Below, piece after piece: positions 1 to 6,766 of a stretch of DNA of 27,029 nucleotides (positions are counted from its first letter, which is position 1; each line of letters starts with the position of its first letter). Source of the DNA: JALZAA01 sp046724435 (GTDB lineage Bacteria > Actinomycetota > Acidimicrobiia > IMCC26256 > JACDBD01); the NCBI GenBank assembly GCA_046724435.1, contig JBKOWN010000147.1, positions 1 to 27,029 on the forward strand, given 5' to 3'. The translations under genes were made by a program, and so were the position numbers. The notes below the pieces were generated by a model. The model did not search any database. It saw nothing but the letters and a program-made list of their open reading frames with translations, and was not told the DNA's origin.

Positions 1-503
1 TGACCGTTGACCACCCACTCGTCGCCGTCCTGGACCGCCATCGTGCGGATCCCCGTCGGGTCGGAGCCGGCGACCTCGGGCTCGGTCATCGCGAAGCACG
101 ACCGGACCCGGCCCTCGAGCAGCGGGCGTAGATACCTTTCCGTCTGCTCGTCGTTGGCGTGGTGCAGCAGCGTGTGTTGGTTGGCCTCGTCGGGTGCCTG
201 GGCGTTGAGGATGAAGGGCCCGAAGTTGGTGCGGGCCGCCTCGGCCGAGACGAACGCCATGGCTGTGATGCCGAGCCCGAGCCCGCCCCATTCCTTCGGC
301 ATGTGGGGCAGCCAGACGTTCCACTCGTGCGCCTTCTGGCGGAGGTCGATGATCATGCGCACGATGTCGGAGCGGTCGGGCTCGCCGTTCGGTGCGTTGG
401 CGTAGACCTTCTCCTCCGCCGGGCGCACCACCTCGTCCATGAAGTCGCGGACGCGTGCACGCGTCTCCTCGACGTCGGGCGGCAGGGTGAAGTCGATGCT
501 CAT
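1..503 (-). CDS. Acyl-CoA dehydrogenase, N-terminal part (cut by window edge)
   Basis: The minus-strand frame reads MSIDFTLPPDVEETRARVRD and stays open to the window edge, giving about 167 residues. Seen: an N-terminal helical domain, then PHMPKEWGGLGLG and CFAMTEPEVAGSDPTGI. The latter is the FAD/substrate-contacting block of acyl-CoA dehydrogenases (usual length about 380-410 aa). The family oxidises acyl-CoA to trans-2-enoyl-CoA and passes electrons to ETF, whose genes lie 4 kb away. The ATG has no Shine-Dalgarno sequence. An AACACT box ends 6 nt before it and a TTGACC -35-like hexamer lies 18 nt further upstream, inside a palindromic operator candidate. Substrate cannot be told from this part. 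The C-terminal catalytic half is outside the window. Confidence 0.95.
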   Translation of the reverse strand, partial: MSIDFTLPPDVEETRARVRDFMDEVVRPAEEKVYANAPNGEPDRSDIVRMIIDLRQKAHEWNVWLPHMPKEWGGLGLGITAMAFVSAEAARTNFGPFILNAQAPDEANQHTLLHHANDEQTERYLRPLLEGRVRSCFAMTEPEVAGSDPTGIRTMAVQDGDEWVVNG

Positions 504-522
504 ACGAGCAGTGTTCCCGTCA

Positions 523-540
523 CTTGACCGGACGGTCAAG
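523..540. promoter_or_regulatory. TetR-type palindromic operator, copy 1
   Basis: Perfect 8-bp inverted repeat cttgaccg / cggtcaag with a 2-nt spacer (ga). It begins 20 nt upstream of the acyl-CoA dehydrogenase ATG and overlaps the stop codon of the upstream GNAT gene. On the minus strand the arm supplies a TTGACC -35-like hexamer (534-539), so a bound dimer would block transcription. The same arms recur at 20764-20781. Binding by a TetR-family repressor is inferred from shape and size only. Confidence 0.7.
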
Positions 541-1315
541 CGGACGTGCGGTAGTGGTACCGGTACGCGGTCTCGAAGCCGGCGCGTGTGTACAGCTGGC
601 GGGCGCCGTCGTTCGTGACCTCGACCTGGAGGTACATGCGAGCGGCGTTCCGGCTGTGTCCCCAACGCGCCAGGGCGCGCAGAACGGACGTGGCGGCGCC
701 ACGCCGGCGAGCTTCCCTGCGCGTTCCCATCGCGTACACGCCCGTCCACCCGCGCTCGAGCACGCCGAGGCCGACCGCGGCCGGCAACTCGTCGACCGGA
801 AGCACCGCCGCGCCGACAGCGGGGCCGAGCCGCCGCAGGAGGTGGGCATACGCGCGGAGCCGATCGCGCGCGGCGTCGTCGTCTCCGAACGCCGACGCGT
901 ACTCGGCCACCCAGAACTCGTCGATCCCCTCGCCGACGGTGATCTCGCGTGCTTCGGCTCGCATCGTCTGGGCGACGACCCGCGCCGTGTCGGCTACCAG
1001 CACGAGTGTCGGCTCCTGGATCTCGTAGCCACGGGTCTCGAGCGCGTCGTCGAGCCCGTCGGGGAGCACGGCCGGGCTCATCTGGAAACGCGCCGGCAGC
1101 TCGCGCTCGCGATAGAAGCTCTCGACGGCGTCGATGCGCGCCTCGAGGCCGGCACGATCGCCGCCGTAGGGGAGCGCTGAGTTGCAACGTCGGAACGGGT
1201 AGTCGGGCGCGGCGCGCAGCAGCCACCCGTCGACGATCTGCACCGTCGTTGCGGCAGTGGCGTTCGCTCCGAGCTCGTCGAGAAACCGGACGGTCTCGAG
1301 ACCGACGCGCGTCAT
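536..1315 (-). CDS. GNAT family N-acetyltransferase
   Basis: About 259 aa. The C-terminal third carries the acetyl-CoA-binding motif A of the GNAT fold (AMGTRREARRRGAATSVLRAL, the R-x-x-G-x-A loop), followed by motif B with NDGARQLYTRAGFETAYRYHYR. The N-terminal half (QIVDGWLLRAAPDYPFRRCNSALP) is typical of the longer actinobacterial GNATs with a degenerate first domain. The acyl acceptor is unknown. The frame also opens at a GTG at 1324. ATG 1315 is preferred because a TACCGT -10 box (1323-1328) ends 7 nt before it and overlaps the GTG. The gene lies upstream of the acyl-CoA dehydrogenase on the same strand, but a promoter and operator separate them. Confidence 0.88.
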   Translation of the reverse strand: MTRVGLETVRFLDELGANATAATTVQIVDGWLLRAAPDYPFRRCNSALPYGGDRAGLEARIDAVESFYRERELPARFQMSPAVLPDGLDDALETRGYEIQEPTLVLVADTARVVAQTMRAEAREITVGEGIDEFWVAEYASAFGDDDAARDRLRAYAHLLRRLGPAVGAAVLPVDELPAAVGLGVLERGWTGVYAMGTRREARRRGAATSVLRALARWGHSRNAARMYLQVEVTNDGARQLYTRAGFETAYRYHYRTSA

Positions 1316-1372
1316 CGACGCCACGGTACCTGCGGCCGCGCGCGATCAGACGAGTTCGGAAAAGCCCGTCCC

Positions 1373-1954
1373 TTATGCTGGCTCGTAGACGTGGAGGGCG
1401 GCGCTCGTGAATGTCTTCGACTCGATGAGCTTCAGACGCACTGGAGCCGAGCGGTCCTTCAACAGCGGCTCGCCCTTTGCCACCGCCACCGGGTGGGTGA
1501 TGAGCCGATACTGGTCGATCAGGCCGAGGCGCGCGAGCGACTGCGCGAACGACGCCCCTCCGTGGGCGATCAGGTCCTTCCCGGATTCTCGCTTCAGCGC
1601 TCCGATCTCGTCGACGAGATCGCCGCGGGCGATCCGCGACTGCGGCCACTCTGCTCGTTCGAGGCTCTTCGAGAACACGACCTTCGGGATCTCGTTCATC
1701 GGAGCCGCGTAGTCGGCAGTTGACGACGGCCAGTACGACGCCATCTCCTCGTAGGTGACCCTGCCCATGAGGTGCGCGCCCGCGTCCCAGACCCAGGCGA
1801 GCTTCGTCTGCGTGAGCTCGGGGTCCTCTGGCGGTAGACCCCATTCACCTTCCATCACCGGCATGAGCCCCGCGCCTGCCGGGACGGCGACGAAGCCGTC
1901 GAGCGAGATACCCATCTGCAGAATCACTTTCCGTGCATCGTGTGCGGAGTTCAT
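1373..1954 (-). CDS. Dihydrofolate reductase family protein (RibD C-terminal-like)
   Basis: 193 aa. Seen: KVILQMGISLDGFVA at the N-terminus (first strand of the DHFR/RibD-C fold), HLMGRVTYEEMASYWP (the MGRxTYE block), KVVFSKSLERAEW and DLIAHGGASFAQSL (the nucleotide-binding GG loop). The family contains NADPH-dependent reductases of pterin or pyrimidine substrates, but stand-alone members like this one mostly have no known substrate. Its ATG overlaps the stop of the upstream SRPBCC gene by 4 nt (ATGA), so it is the third gene of the ArsR-led operon and probably under that repressor's control. It is not a housekeeping folA. Confidence 0.88.
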   Translation of the reverse strand: MNSAHDARKVILQMGISLDGFVAVPAGAGLMPVMEGEWGLPPEDPELTQTKLAWVWDAGAHLMGRVTYEEMASYWPSSTADYAAPMNEIPKVVFSKSLERAEWPQSRIARGDLVDEIGALKRESGKDLIAHGGASFAQSLARLGLIDQYRLITHPVAVAKGEPLLKDRSAPVRLKLIESKTFTSAALHVYEPA

Positions 1955-2436
1955 GTCGTGCGATCTCCTTTGTTGGATTCAGTGGCCGTCGCCGATCGCT
2001 GCCGGGCTGCGCGGACAGCGCGCGCAAGGAGGGCAAACGAGCTCGGCAAGCCGATCGTGTGCTCATCGCGGAGCTCGGGGGTCGGGAATCCCTTGTGAAG
2101 CATCTTCATCAGGGTTTGGCCCTCGTGGTCCTCGAACAGGAGCTCGAGCTCGGTGTCGAAGCTCGACCCGTCGAGTCGCGTCTCGGTGGTGGTCAGGACG
2201 AGCCGCCGCGGCCGCTCGATGACCTGGAACACGTGCCGGTGGCGGTACAGCTGGGCTGGCGAAGGTCCGAAGTCGACGATCCACACGCCGCCGACCCGAA
2301 GGTCGCATTCCGAGCGGACGATCCAGCCCGGCTCACCCGAGTAGAAGGCCACTTGCCCGCCGGGCTCAGTGAACGTGTCGAACACGACGTCCGGCTCGGC
2401 ATCGATCAAGCGCTCGAATCGCAGCTCGTAGGTCAT
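1951..2436 (-). CDS. SRPBCC / AHSA1-like lipid-binding domain protein
   Basis: About 161 aa. The sequence has the AHSA1 (activator of Hsp90 ATPase homologue) signature: LRFERLIDAEPDVVFDTFTEP at the start, a central WIVDFG and HRHVFQVIERPRRLVLTTTETR, and a late TLMKMLHKGFPTPELRDEH. The fold has a deep hydrophobic cavity, and bacterial members bind or convert small hydrophobic ligands; the ligand here is unknown. The start at 2436 is well supported: an AGGAGGAG Shine-Dalgarno lies 6 nt upstream and the ATG overlaps the ArsR stop (ATGA). ArsR-AHSA1 pairs are a widespread arrangement. A longer frame reaching 2559 was discarded because it would cover the ArsR gene. Confidence 0.9.
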   Translation of the reverse strand: MTYELRFERLIDAEPDVVFDTFTEPGGQVAFYSGEPGWIVRSECDLRVGGVWIVDFGPSPAQLYRHRHVFQVIERPRRLVLTTTETRLDGSSFDTELELLFEDHEGQTLMKMLHKGFPTPELRDEHTIGLPSSFALLARAVRAARQRSATATESNKGDRTT

Positions 2437-2774
2437 CCGTCGCTCCTCCTGCGCGCTTCGACGTATGCGCCGAAGCTCTCGAGCCGGCGCGCCATCGCTT
2501 CGCGATAGGAGTCGACCCAGCGCGTCACGTCCTGCAATTGGGCGGGTCCGATATTGCACTCGCGTGAACGGCCGACCTTGGTCGTTCGGACGAGATCGAC
2601 CTCTTCCAGGATCCCGACGTGCTTCTTGACGCCGTTGAGGGTCAAGCCGAAGGGCGCCGCAAGCTCTCCGATCGTGGCGGGCCCGCCGGCGAGTCGCTGC
2701 AGGATGCTCCTGCGCGTCGGATCCGACAGCGCAAAGAACGTCCGGTCGAGGGTCGAAGCCGATACTGCACCGAT
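2433..2774 (-). CDS. ArsR-family winged-helix regulator, unusual start
   Basis: About 113 aa. The frame reads STLDRTFFALSDPTRRSILQ, then LAGGPATIGELAAPFGLTLNGVKKHVGILEE (wing-helix DNA-binding domain) and DLVRTTKVGRSRECNIGPAQL. This is the metal-independent ArsR subtype that accompanies AHSA1 proteins. No ATG, GTG or TTG occurs in frame between the upstream stop and the first helix. A TATAGT -10 box (2781-2786) places the expected leaderless start at 2774, which is an in-frame ATC; that coordinate is used here. The first standard in-frame alternatives are a CTG and a TTG inside the DNA-binding domain, which would truncate it. It probably represses its own three-gene operon through the palindrome over its promoter. 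Confidence 0.78.
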   Translation of the reverse strand: MGAVSASTLDRTFFALSDPTRRSILQRLAGGPATIGELAAPFGLTLNGVKKHVGILEEVDLVRTTKVGRSRECNIGPAQLQDVTRWVDSYREAMARRLESFGAYVEARRRSDG

Positions 2775-2781
2775 CGGTGCA
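2766..2781. promoter_or_regulatory. ArsR autoregulatory operator candidate
   Basis: Perfect 16-bp palindrome tgcaccga / tcggtgca with no spacer. It abuts, by one base, the minus-strand TATAGT -10 box and covers the predicted transcription start and first codons of the ArsR gene. ArsR repressors typically bind such dyads over their own promoters; binding here is inferred. Confidence 0.7.
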
Positions 2782-2786
2782 CTATA
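2781..2786 (-). promoter_or_regulatory. -10 box of the ArsR-AHSA1-DHFR operon
   Basis: TATAGT on the minus strand, a near-consensus SigA-type -10. It is 6 nt before the in-frame ATC at 2774. No clear -35 is seen. Confidence 0.55.
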
Positions 2787-2821
2787 GCCAGACTGAAATA
2801 TCCGTCACAACTCGAGGTCAT

Positions 2822-4012
2822 CTAGCGGTACGCGCCGCCCCCGGCGAACATGCCGCGCCGCCACCGGTCGGGAGTCAGTAGGAGCGCGCGCGGATAGTCC
2901 TCGAACATCCACCGGGCGAAGTGGCGGCGCGTCCACGGCGTGAGCCCGGCCGTCCGTACGGCGAGCGCGGCGCCGCGGCGCGAGCGGAGTACACGCTGGA
3001 GCGAAGCCGCGAAGCGTAGGTCGCGGCCCAGCGTGCGGCGAACGCCTTCCTTGTATCGACGCCCCGCACCGGCGGGGTCGCCCGCCGCGATCGCGTCCAC
3101 CGCGACGAGAGCGGTCTCGATCGCCTGCGCGATCCCCTCGCCCGTGAGCGGGTCAACGGCGTTGGCGGCGTCACCGACGTACAACACGCGCCCGTCGGTG
3201 AGCGCGTCGTATTCGAACGAAGCGGGGATCGGCCATGCGCGGTGAGTCGCCTCGGGTTCCGCGGCGGGCCCGAGCACCGTTCTCACGCTCGGGCGCTCGA
3301 GGAGCTCCCGCCAACGGGCATTGAGCTCTTTGCCTGACATACCGGGCCGGCGCAACACGCCGAACCCGACGTTCGCGCGGCCTTCGGGAAGCGGGAACAC
3401 CCAGGCATAGCCAGGTAGCAGGTCGGGCTCGAACAGCACGTAGAGCCGCGGGTCGTCGACGCCGCGGAAATACTGCCGGAAGGCGTGCCACGTGCCGAGC
3501 TCGGGCGGGGCCGGCGGTCGCAGGCAGCGCCGCACGAAGGAGTAGTGGCCGTCCGCCGCGATGAGAAAGCGAGCCCGGACCGAGCCGTCTCCGGCCGTGG
3601 TCGCGGTGACGGTGTCGCCGTTCACGTCGATCCCGCTCACGGCAACGCCGTCGCGCACCTCGACACCTGATCGCCGCGCGGCGTCGACGATGGCGGCGTC
3701 GAGCTCGACGCGCGGCACGACTGCGGCGTGATCGCCGTCTGCGCCGAGCGGGAGCGAGACGTGGCGGCCGTCGGGGTCGACGAGCACGGTCTCGCGGACA
3801 GCCATGTAGCCGGGAAGCTTGCGCAGGTCGACGCCCAGCTGCTCGATGAGGCGGAGGGCCGCCGTCGTGAGGCCGTCGCCGCACGTCTTGTCGCGCGGGA
3901 AGGAGGCCTTGTCGACGACCAGAGCGTCGAGCCCCCGCCGCCGGGCCGCCAGGCCGGCGGCCGCGCCGGCAGGCCCGGCACCCACCACGAGGACATCGAC
4001 CGCCGTCGGCAT
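2822..4012 (-). CDS. Geranylgeranyl reductase family FAD-dependent oxidoreductase
   Basis: 396 aa, a usual length for the family. Seen: a dinucleotide-binding motif VDVLVVGAGPAGAAAGLAA at residues 5-23, the PRDKTCGDGLT motif near residue 39 (FAD/substrate loop of geranylgeranyl reductases), YAWVFPLPEGRANVGFGV in the middle, and the second FAD motif GRVLYVGDAANAVDPLTGEGI. The family saturates isoprenoid chains (for example menaquinone or polyprenyl lipids); FixC and ETF-quinone oxidoreductases are relatives. It is divergent from etfB-etfA, suggesting an electron link, but this is inference. A TACCGT box ends 7 nt before the ATG, so the mRNA is probably leaderless. The exact substrate is unknown. 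Confidence 0.9.
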   Translation of the reverse strand: MPTAVDVLVVGAGPAGAAAGLAARRRGLDALVVDKASFPRDKTCGDGLTTAALRLIEQLGVDLRKLPGYMAVRETVLVDPDGRHVSLPLGADGDHAAVVPRVELDAAIVDAARRSGVEVRDGVAVSGIDVNGDTVTATTAGDGSVRARFLIAADGHYSFVRRCLRPPAPPELGTWHAFRQYFRGVDDPRLYVLFEPDLLPGYAWVFPLPEGRANVGFGVLRRPGMSGKELNARWRELLERPSVRTVLGPAAEPEATHRAWPIPASFEYDALTDGRVLYVGDAANAVDPLTGEGIAQAIETALVAVDAIAAGDPAGAGRRYKEGVRRTLGRDLRFAASLQRVLRSRRGAALAVRTAGLTPWTRRHFARWMFEDYPRALLLTPDRWRRGMFAGGGAYR

Positions 4013-4019
4013 TCCGCCG

Positions 4020-4025
4020 ACGGTA
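4020..4025 (-). promoter_or_regulatory. -10 box (TACCGT) of the geranylgeranyl reductase gene
   Basis: TACCGT on the minus strand, 7 nt before the ATG at 4012. The same hexamer at a 6-8 nt distance precedes the starts at 1315, 13311 and 15529. Confidence 0.5.
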
Positions 4026-4118
4026 CCGCCGGTCTCGGCTGCCGATCCGATCGCTTCGACGTGGGCGGCCCGGGCGGGCCAGAATCACCGACGGCCTTTC
4101 TGGGCAAACAGGAGTGAT

Positions 4119-4901
4119 ATGAACATCGCCGTCTGCGTGAAGCAGATCCCCGACCCGGCCACGCCGGGTGAGCTCGACCCCGAGACGAAGACGCTCAAGC
4201 GCGAGGGCAAGCTGATCCTCGACGACTCCGACAGCTACGGGGTCGAGATGGCTCTCCAGCTCGTCGACACCGCCGGCGGCGGCGACGTGACCCTCATCTC
4301 GATGGCGCCCAACGACGAGGTGTCGGGGCTGCGCACCGCCCTCGCGATGGGAGCCGCCAACGCCGTCCTCGTGTCCGACCCGGTCCTCCAGGGCTCCGAT
4401 GCGCTGTCGACGGCCAAGGTCATCGCGAAGGCGGTCGAGCGCGCCGGCGAGATGGACCTCGTGCTCACGGCCACCGAATCGACCGACGGGTACACCGGCA
4501 CCGTCCCGGCGCAGGTCGCCGAGCTGTTGGGCTGGCCCTCCCTCACCTTCGCCAAGCAGATCGAGGTGACGGACGGCAAGGTCAAGATCCAACGACAGAC
4601 CGAGGCCGGCTACGACGTCGTCGAGGCGTCGCTCCCGGCGGTTGTCAGCGTCACCGCGGGCGTCGTGGAGCCGCGGTACCCGTCCTTCAAGGGGATCATG
4701 GCGGCCAAGAACAAGCCCGTCGACCAGGCCAAAGCCGCCGATCTCGGACTCTCCGACGACGAGGTCGGCTGGAAGGGCGCCCGCCAGCAGATCAAGTCGA
4801 TCGAGGCCGCGCCCGAACGCCAGGCGGGCGAGAAGATCGAGGACGAAGGAGACGCGCACGAGCGGATCGTCGCCTTCCTCGAGCAACTCAAGGTCATCTA
4901 G
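4119..4901 (+). CDS. etfB: Electron transfer flavoprotein beta subunit
   Basis: 260 aa, the usual EtfB (FixA) length. Seen: MNIAVCVKQIPDP at the start, SYGVEMALQL, the AMP/flavin-region ATESTDGYTGTVPAQVAELL, and the ETF-beta signature VEASLPAVVSVTAGVVEPRYP with PSFKGIMAAKNK. EtfAB is a soluble heterodimer that collects electrons from acyl-CoA dehydrogenases and delivers them to a membrane quinone oxidoreductase. The ATG is preceded by AGGAG 4 nt upstream. It forms an operon with etfA, 13 nt downstream. A longer frame opening at 3819 is not used because it would run through the promoter region and into the divergent gene. Confidence 0.97.
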   Translation: MNIAVCVKQIPDPATPGELDPETKTLKREGKLILDDSDSYGVEMALQLVDTAGGGDVTLISMAPNDEVSGLRTALAMGAANAVLVSDPVLQGSDALSTAKVIAKAVERAGEMDLVLTATESTDGYTGTVPAQVAELLGWPSLTFAKQIEVTDGKVKIQRQTEAGYDVVEASLPAVVSVTAGVVEPRYPSFKGIMAAKNKPVDQAKAADLGLSDDEVGWKGARQQIKSIEAAPERQAGEKIEDEGDAHERIVAFLEQLKVI

Positions 4902-4914
4902 GAGGCCACTGCAG

Positions 4915-5883
4915 ATGCCGCTTCCGAAGGTATGGGTCTACGCCGAGGGCGAGGACGGCAAGGCGACCTCGGCAACACTCGAGTTGCTCACGAAAGCGCG
5001 CGAGATCGGCGACACGGTCGAGGCGGTGTACTCGGGCGCGGATGCCGACACGATCGCCCCCCAGCTCGGCGAGTACGGCGCGACGAAGGTCCACGCCGCC
5101 GACCATGGCTCGTCGCTGAGCGGCGTGGTCGGAGGCGCGCTGCTGGCGAAGCTCGTCGCGGACGAACAGCCGGACCTGATTCTGTTCGCGCAGAGCTACG
5201 ACGGGCGCGACGCGATGGGCCGACTCTCGGTCAAGCTCGACCGGCCGGTGCTGACGAACGGCAACGGAGTAGAAGTCGATGGCGACACGGTCGCCGTGAG
5301 CACGGCGGTCTTCGGGGGCAACACGATCGTGACGACGGCGTTCGACGGCGAGAAGCCGTACCTCGCCGGGATCCGGCCGAAGTCCTTCGCGCCCGAGCCC
5401 GGCGGCGGAGGCGCGGCCGAGGTCGCAACGGTCGGCAGCGTGGACGCCGGCCGCGCCGCCGAGGCGCAGGTGCTCGACCACCACGTCGAAGAGCAGGAAG
5501 GGCCGAAGCTCGAGGACGCCGAGGTCGTCGTCTCGGGCGGTCGCGGGCTCGGGAGCGCCGACGCGTACGAGCCGATGGTGGAAGAGCTGGCGAAGGTGCT
5601 CAAGGGCGCGTCGGGCGCGTCGCGCGCGATCGTCGACGCCGGCTGGGTCCCGTACTCGAAGCAGGTGGGTCAGACGGGCAAGACCGTAAAGCCCAAGGTG
5701 TACATAGCGATCGGCATCTCTGGCGCGACGCAGCACATGGTCGGCATGAAGGGCTCCGACAACATCATCGCCATCAACAAGGACCCGGAGGCTCCGATCT
5801 TCAGCGTGTCGGACCTGGGGGTCGTGGGCGATGCGTCGAAGGTCGTGCCCAAGCTCATCGAGGCGCTGAAGGCGAAGACCTAG
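4915..5883 (+). CDS. etfA: Electron transfer flavoprotein alpha subunit
   Basis: 322 aa, usual EtfA length. The N-terminal domain starts LPKVWVYAEGEDG. The C-terminal FAD domain holds the full set of binding blocks: VVVSGGRGLGS, VPYSKQVGQTGKTVKP, IGISGATQHMVGMKGSD and AINKDPEAPIF. An AGGAGG ribosome-binding site overlaps the etfB stop codon, indicating coupled translation. Together with EtfB it serves the local acyl-CoA dehydrogenase (1-503) and others elsewhere. Convergent with the VOC gene; a 16-bp palindrome lies between the two. Confidence 0.97.
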   Translation: MPLPKVWVYAEGEDGKATSATLELLTKAREIGDTVEAVYSGADADTIAPQLGEYGATKVHAADHGSSLSGVVGGALLAKLVADEQPDLILFAQSYDGRDAMGRLSVKLDRPVLTNGNGVEVDGDTVAVSTAVFGGNTIVTTAFDGEKPYLAGIRPKSFAPEPGGGGAAEVATVGSVDAGRAAEAQVLDHHVEEQEGPKLEDAEVVVSGGRGLGSADAYEPMVEELAKVLKGASGASRAIVDAGWVPYSKQVGQTGKTVKPKVYIAIGISGATQHMVGMKGSDNIIAINKDPEAPIFSVSDLGVVGDASKVVPKLIEALKAKT

Positions 5884-5896
5884 CCCGACCCTACCC

Positions 5897-5912
5897 GCAC
5901 CCCTAGGGGTGC
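5897..5912. terminator. Palindrome between convergent etfA and VOC genes
   Basis: Perfect 16-bp palindrome gcacccct / aggggtgc, 13 nt after the etfA stop and containing the VOC stop codon. As RNA it can fold only as a 6-bp stem with a CTAG loop, and no T-run follows on either strand. A bidirectional terminator is the simplest reading but remains weak. Confidence 0.4.
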
Positions 5913-6331
5913 ATCTCCTCGGGCGCGACGTCACGCGTGTGCGTGGCGAAGCCCCACTGCTGGCCCTGCGGGTCCTCCGCCATGTAGCTGCGATCGCCGT
6001 AGAACTGGTCCTGCGGCTCGAGGATGATCCTGGCGCCCGCGCGCTTCGCCTGCTCGAAGTGCTTGTCAACGTCATCGACGTAGACGTACACGGTCGAATG
6101 CACATGACCGTGAGCACCGGGGTTCTGATAGTCGGGGCCGGGCATGCCCATCATGACGACGCCGTCGCCCAGCCGTACCTCGGCATGATTGACCTTGCCG
6201 TCCGGGCCCGCCATGCGGACGTCCTCGGTGAAGCCGAACGCCGTGGTGAGAAAGTCGAGCGCGGCGGCGCAGTCCTCGTACAAGAGGTACGGCGTGATGC
6301 GGGGGAAGCCTTCGGGCGGATTCGCAACCAT
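5903..6331 (-). CDS. VOC family (glyoxalase/bleomycin-resistance fold) protein, PhnB-like
   Basis: 142 aa. Seen: RITPYLLYEDCAAALDFLTTAFGF at the start, the NHAEVRLGDGVVMMG strand, TVYVYVDDVDKHFEQAKRAGA, and the C-terminal GDRSYMAEDPQGQQWGFATH. This is the two-bab-module VOC fold in its PhnB-like form. Metal-ligand positions (N-terminal acidic/His, late E in AEDP) look partly kept, but the reaction is unknown. The start at 6331 has AAGGAGGA 7 nt upstream; an in-frame extension to 6403 was rejected for that reason. Divergent from the small gene at 6406. Confidence 0.9.
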   Translation of the reverse strand: MVANPPEGFPRITPYLLYEDCAAALDFLTTAFGFTEDVRMAGPDGKVNHAEVRLGDGVVMMGMPGPDYQNPGAHGHVHSTVYVYVDDVDKHFEQAKRAGARIILEPQDQFYGDRSYMAEDPQGQQWGFATHTRDVAPEEMHP

Positions 6332-6393
6332 GGCAGTCCTCCTTCTGAGTTCGATTTGAACGTACGCCACACCTCTCCGGTCTGCTGCGGGCG

Positions 6394-6399
6394 TAGTCT
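6394..6399 (+). promoter_or_regulatory. -10 box of the small gene at 6406
   Basis: TAGTCT, 6 nt before the GTG start, matching the leaderless layout seen at several other genes in the window. Confidence 0.45.
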
Positions 6400-6405
6400 G
6401 CAAGC

Positions 6406-6702
6406 GTGACGACCACGGGGGAGCGACTCCGCGAAGTTCGAATGAAGATCGACGACGCCGTCGGCGCCGTTCGTCAGGACCAGGGCGCGTCCCCGGTACT
6501 GACCGCGGTGGTGAGCGAGTTCGCCAAGAAGGCGGACAAGGCCGCAGGGACCGAGGACGAGCGGGCCGCCGTCATCGAGCTCGAGCAAGCCGGCGACAGC
6601 GCCAAGGTGGCGGCAGAAGCCGACACCGGCCTGTCGGAGGCCACGCGCGCAGCCGTGCTGGAAGCTCACCTGGCCATCTGCATCGCCAAGTCGAAGCTGT
6701 AG
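6406..6702 (+). CDS. Small alanine-rich protein of unknown function
   Basis: 98 aa, GTG start. I do not recognise a family. The sequence is charged and almost wholly helical in character (LREVRMKIDDAVGAVRQ, AVVSEFAKKADKAAG, DERAAVIELEQAGDSAKVAA, TRAAVLEAHLAICIAKSKL), with no signal peptide or membrane segment and one cysteine near the end. It looks like a soluble helical bundle. Support for it being real: third-position GC bias like its neighbours, a TAGTCT box 6 nt before the GTG, and a clean fit between the VOC and GNAT genes. It has its own promoter and does not form an operon with the VOC gene, which runs the other way. Confidence 0.7.
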   Translation: MTTTGERLREVRMKIDDAVGAVRQDQGASPVLTAVVSEFAKKADKAAGTEDERAAVIELEQAGDSAKVAAEADTGLSEATRAAVLEAHLAICIAKSKL

Positions 6703-6766
6703 GGTGCTCGGTTCGACAGCTTCCTTCCGCCGCAGCTGAACCGGCGACCCGAGTCACAATCGACGA

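Noticed and set aside
3171..4886. Long minus-strand open frame (571 codons) across etfB and the divergent gene
   Set aside because: It is antisense to etfB and out of frame with the flavoprotein gene; its residues are Arg/Gly/Asp-rich without any domain. A by-product of high GC content.
4894..6117. Minus-strand open frame (407 codons) opposite etfA
   Set aside because: Antisense to a complete etfA and running into the VOC gene; no domain.
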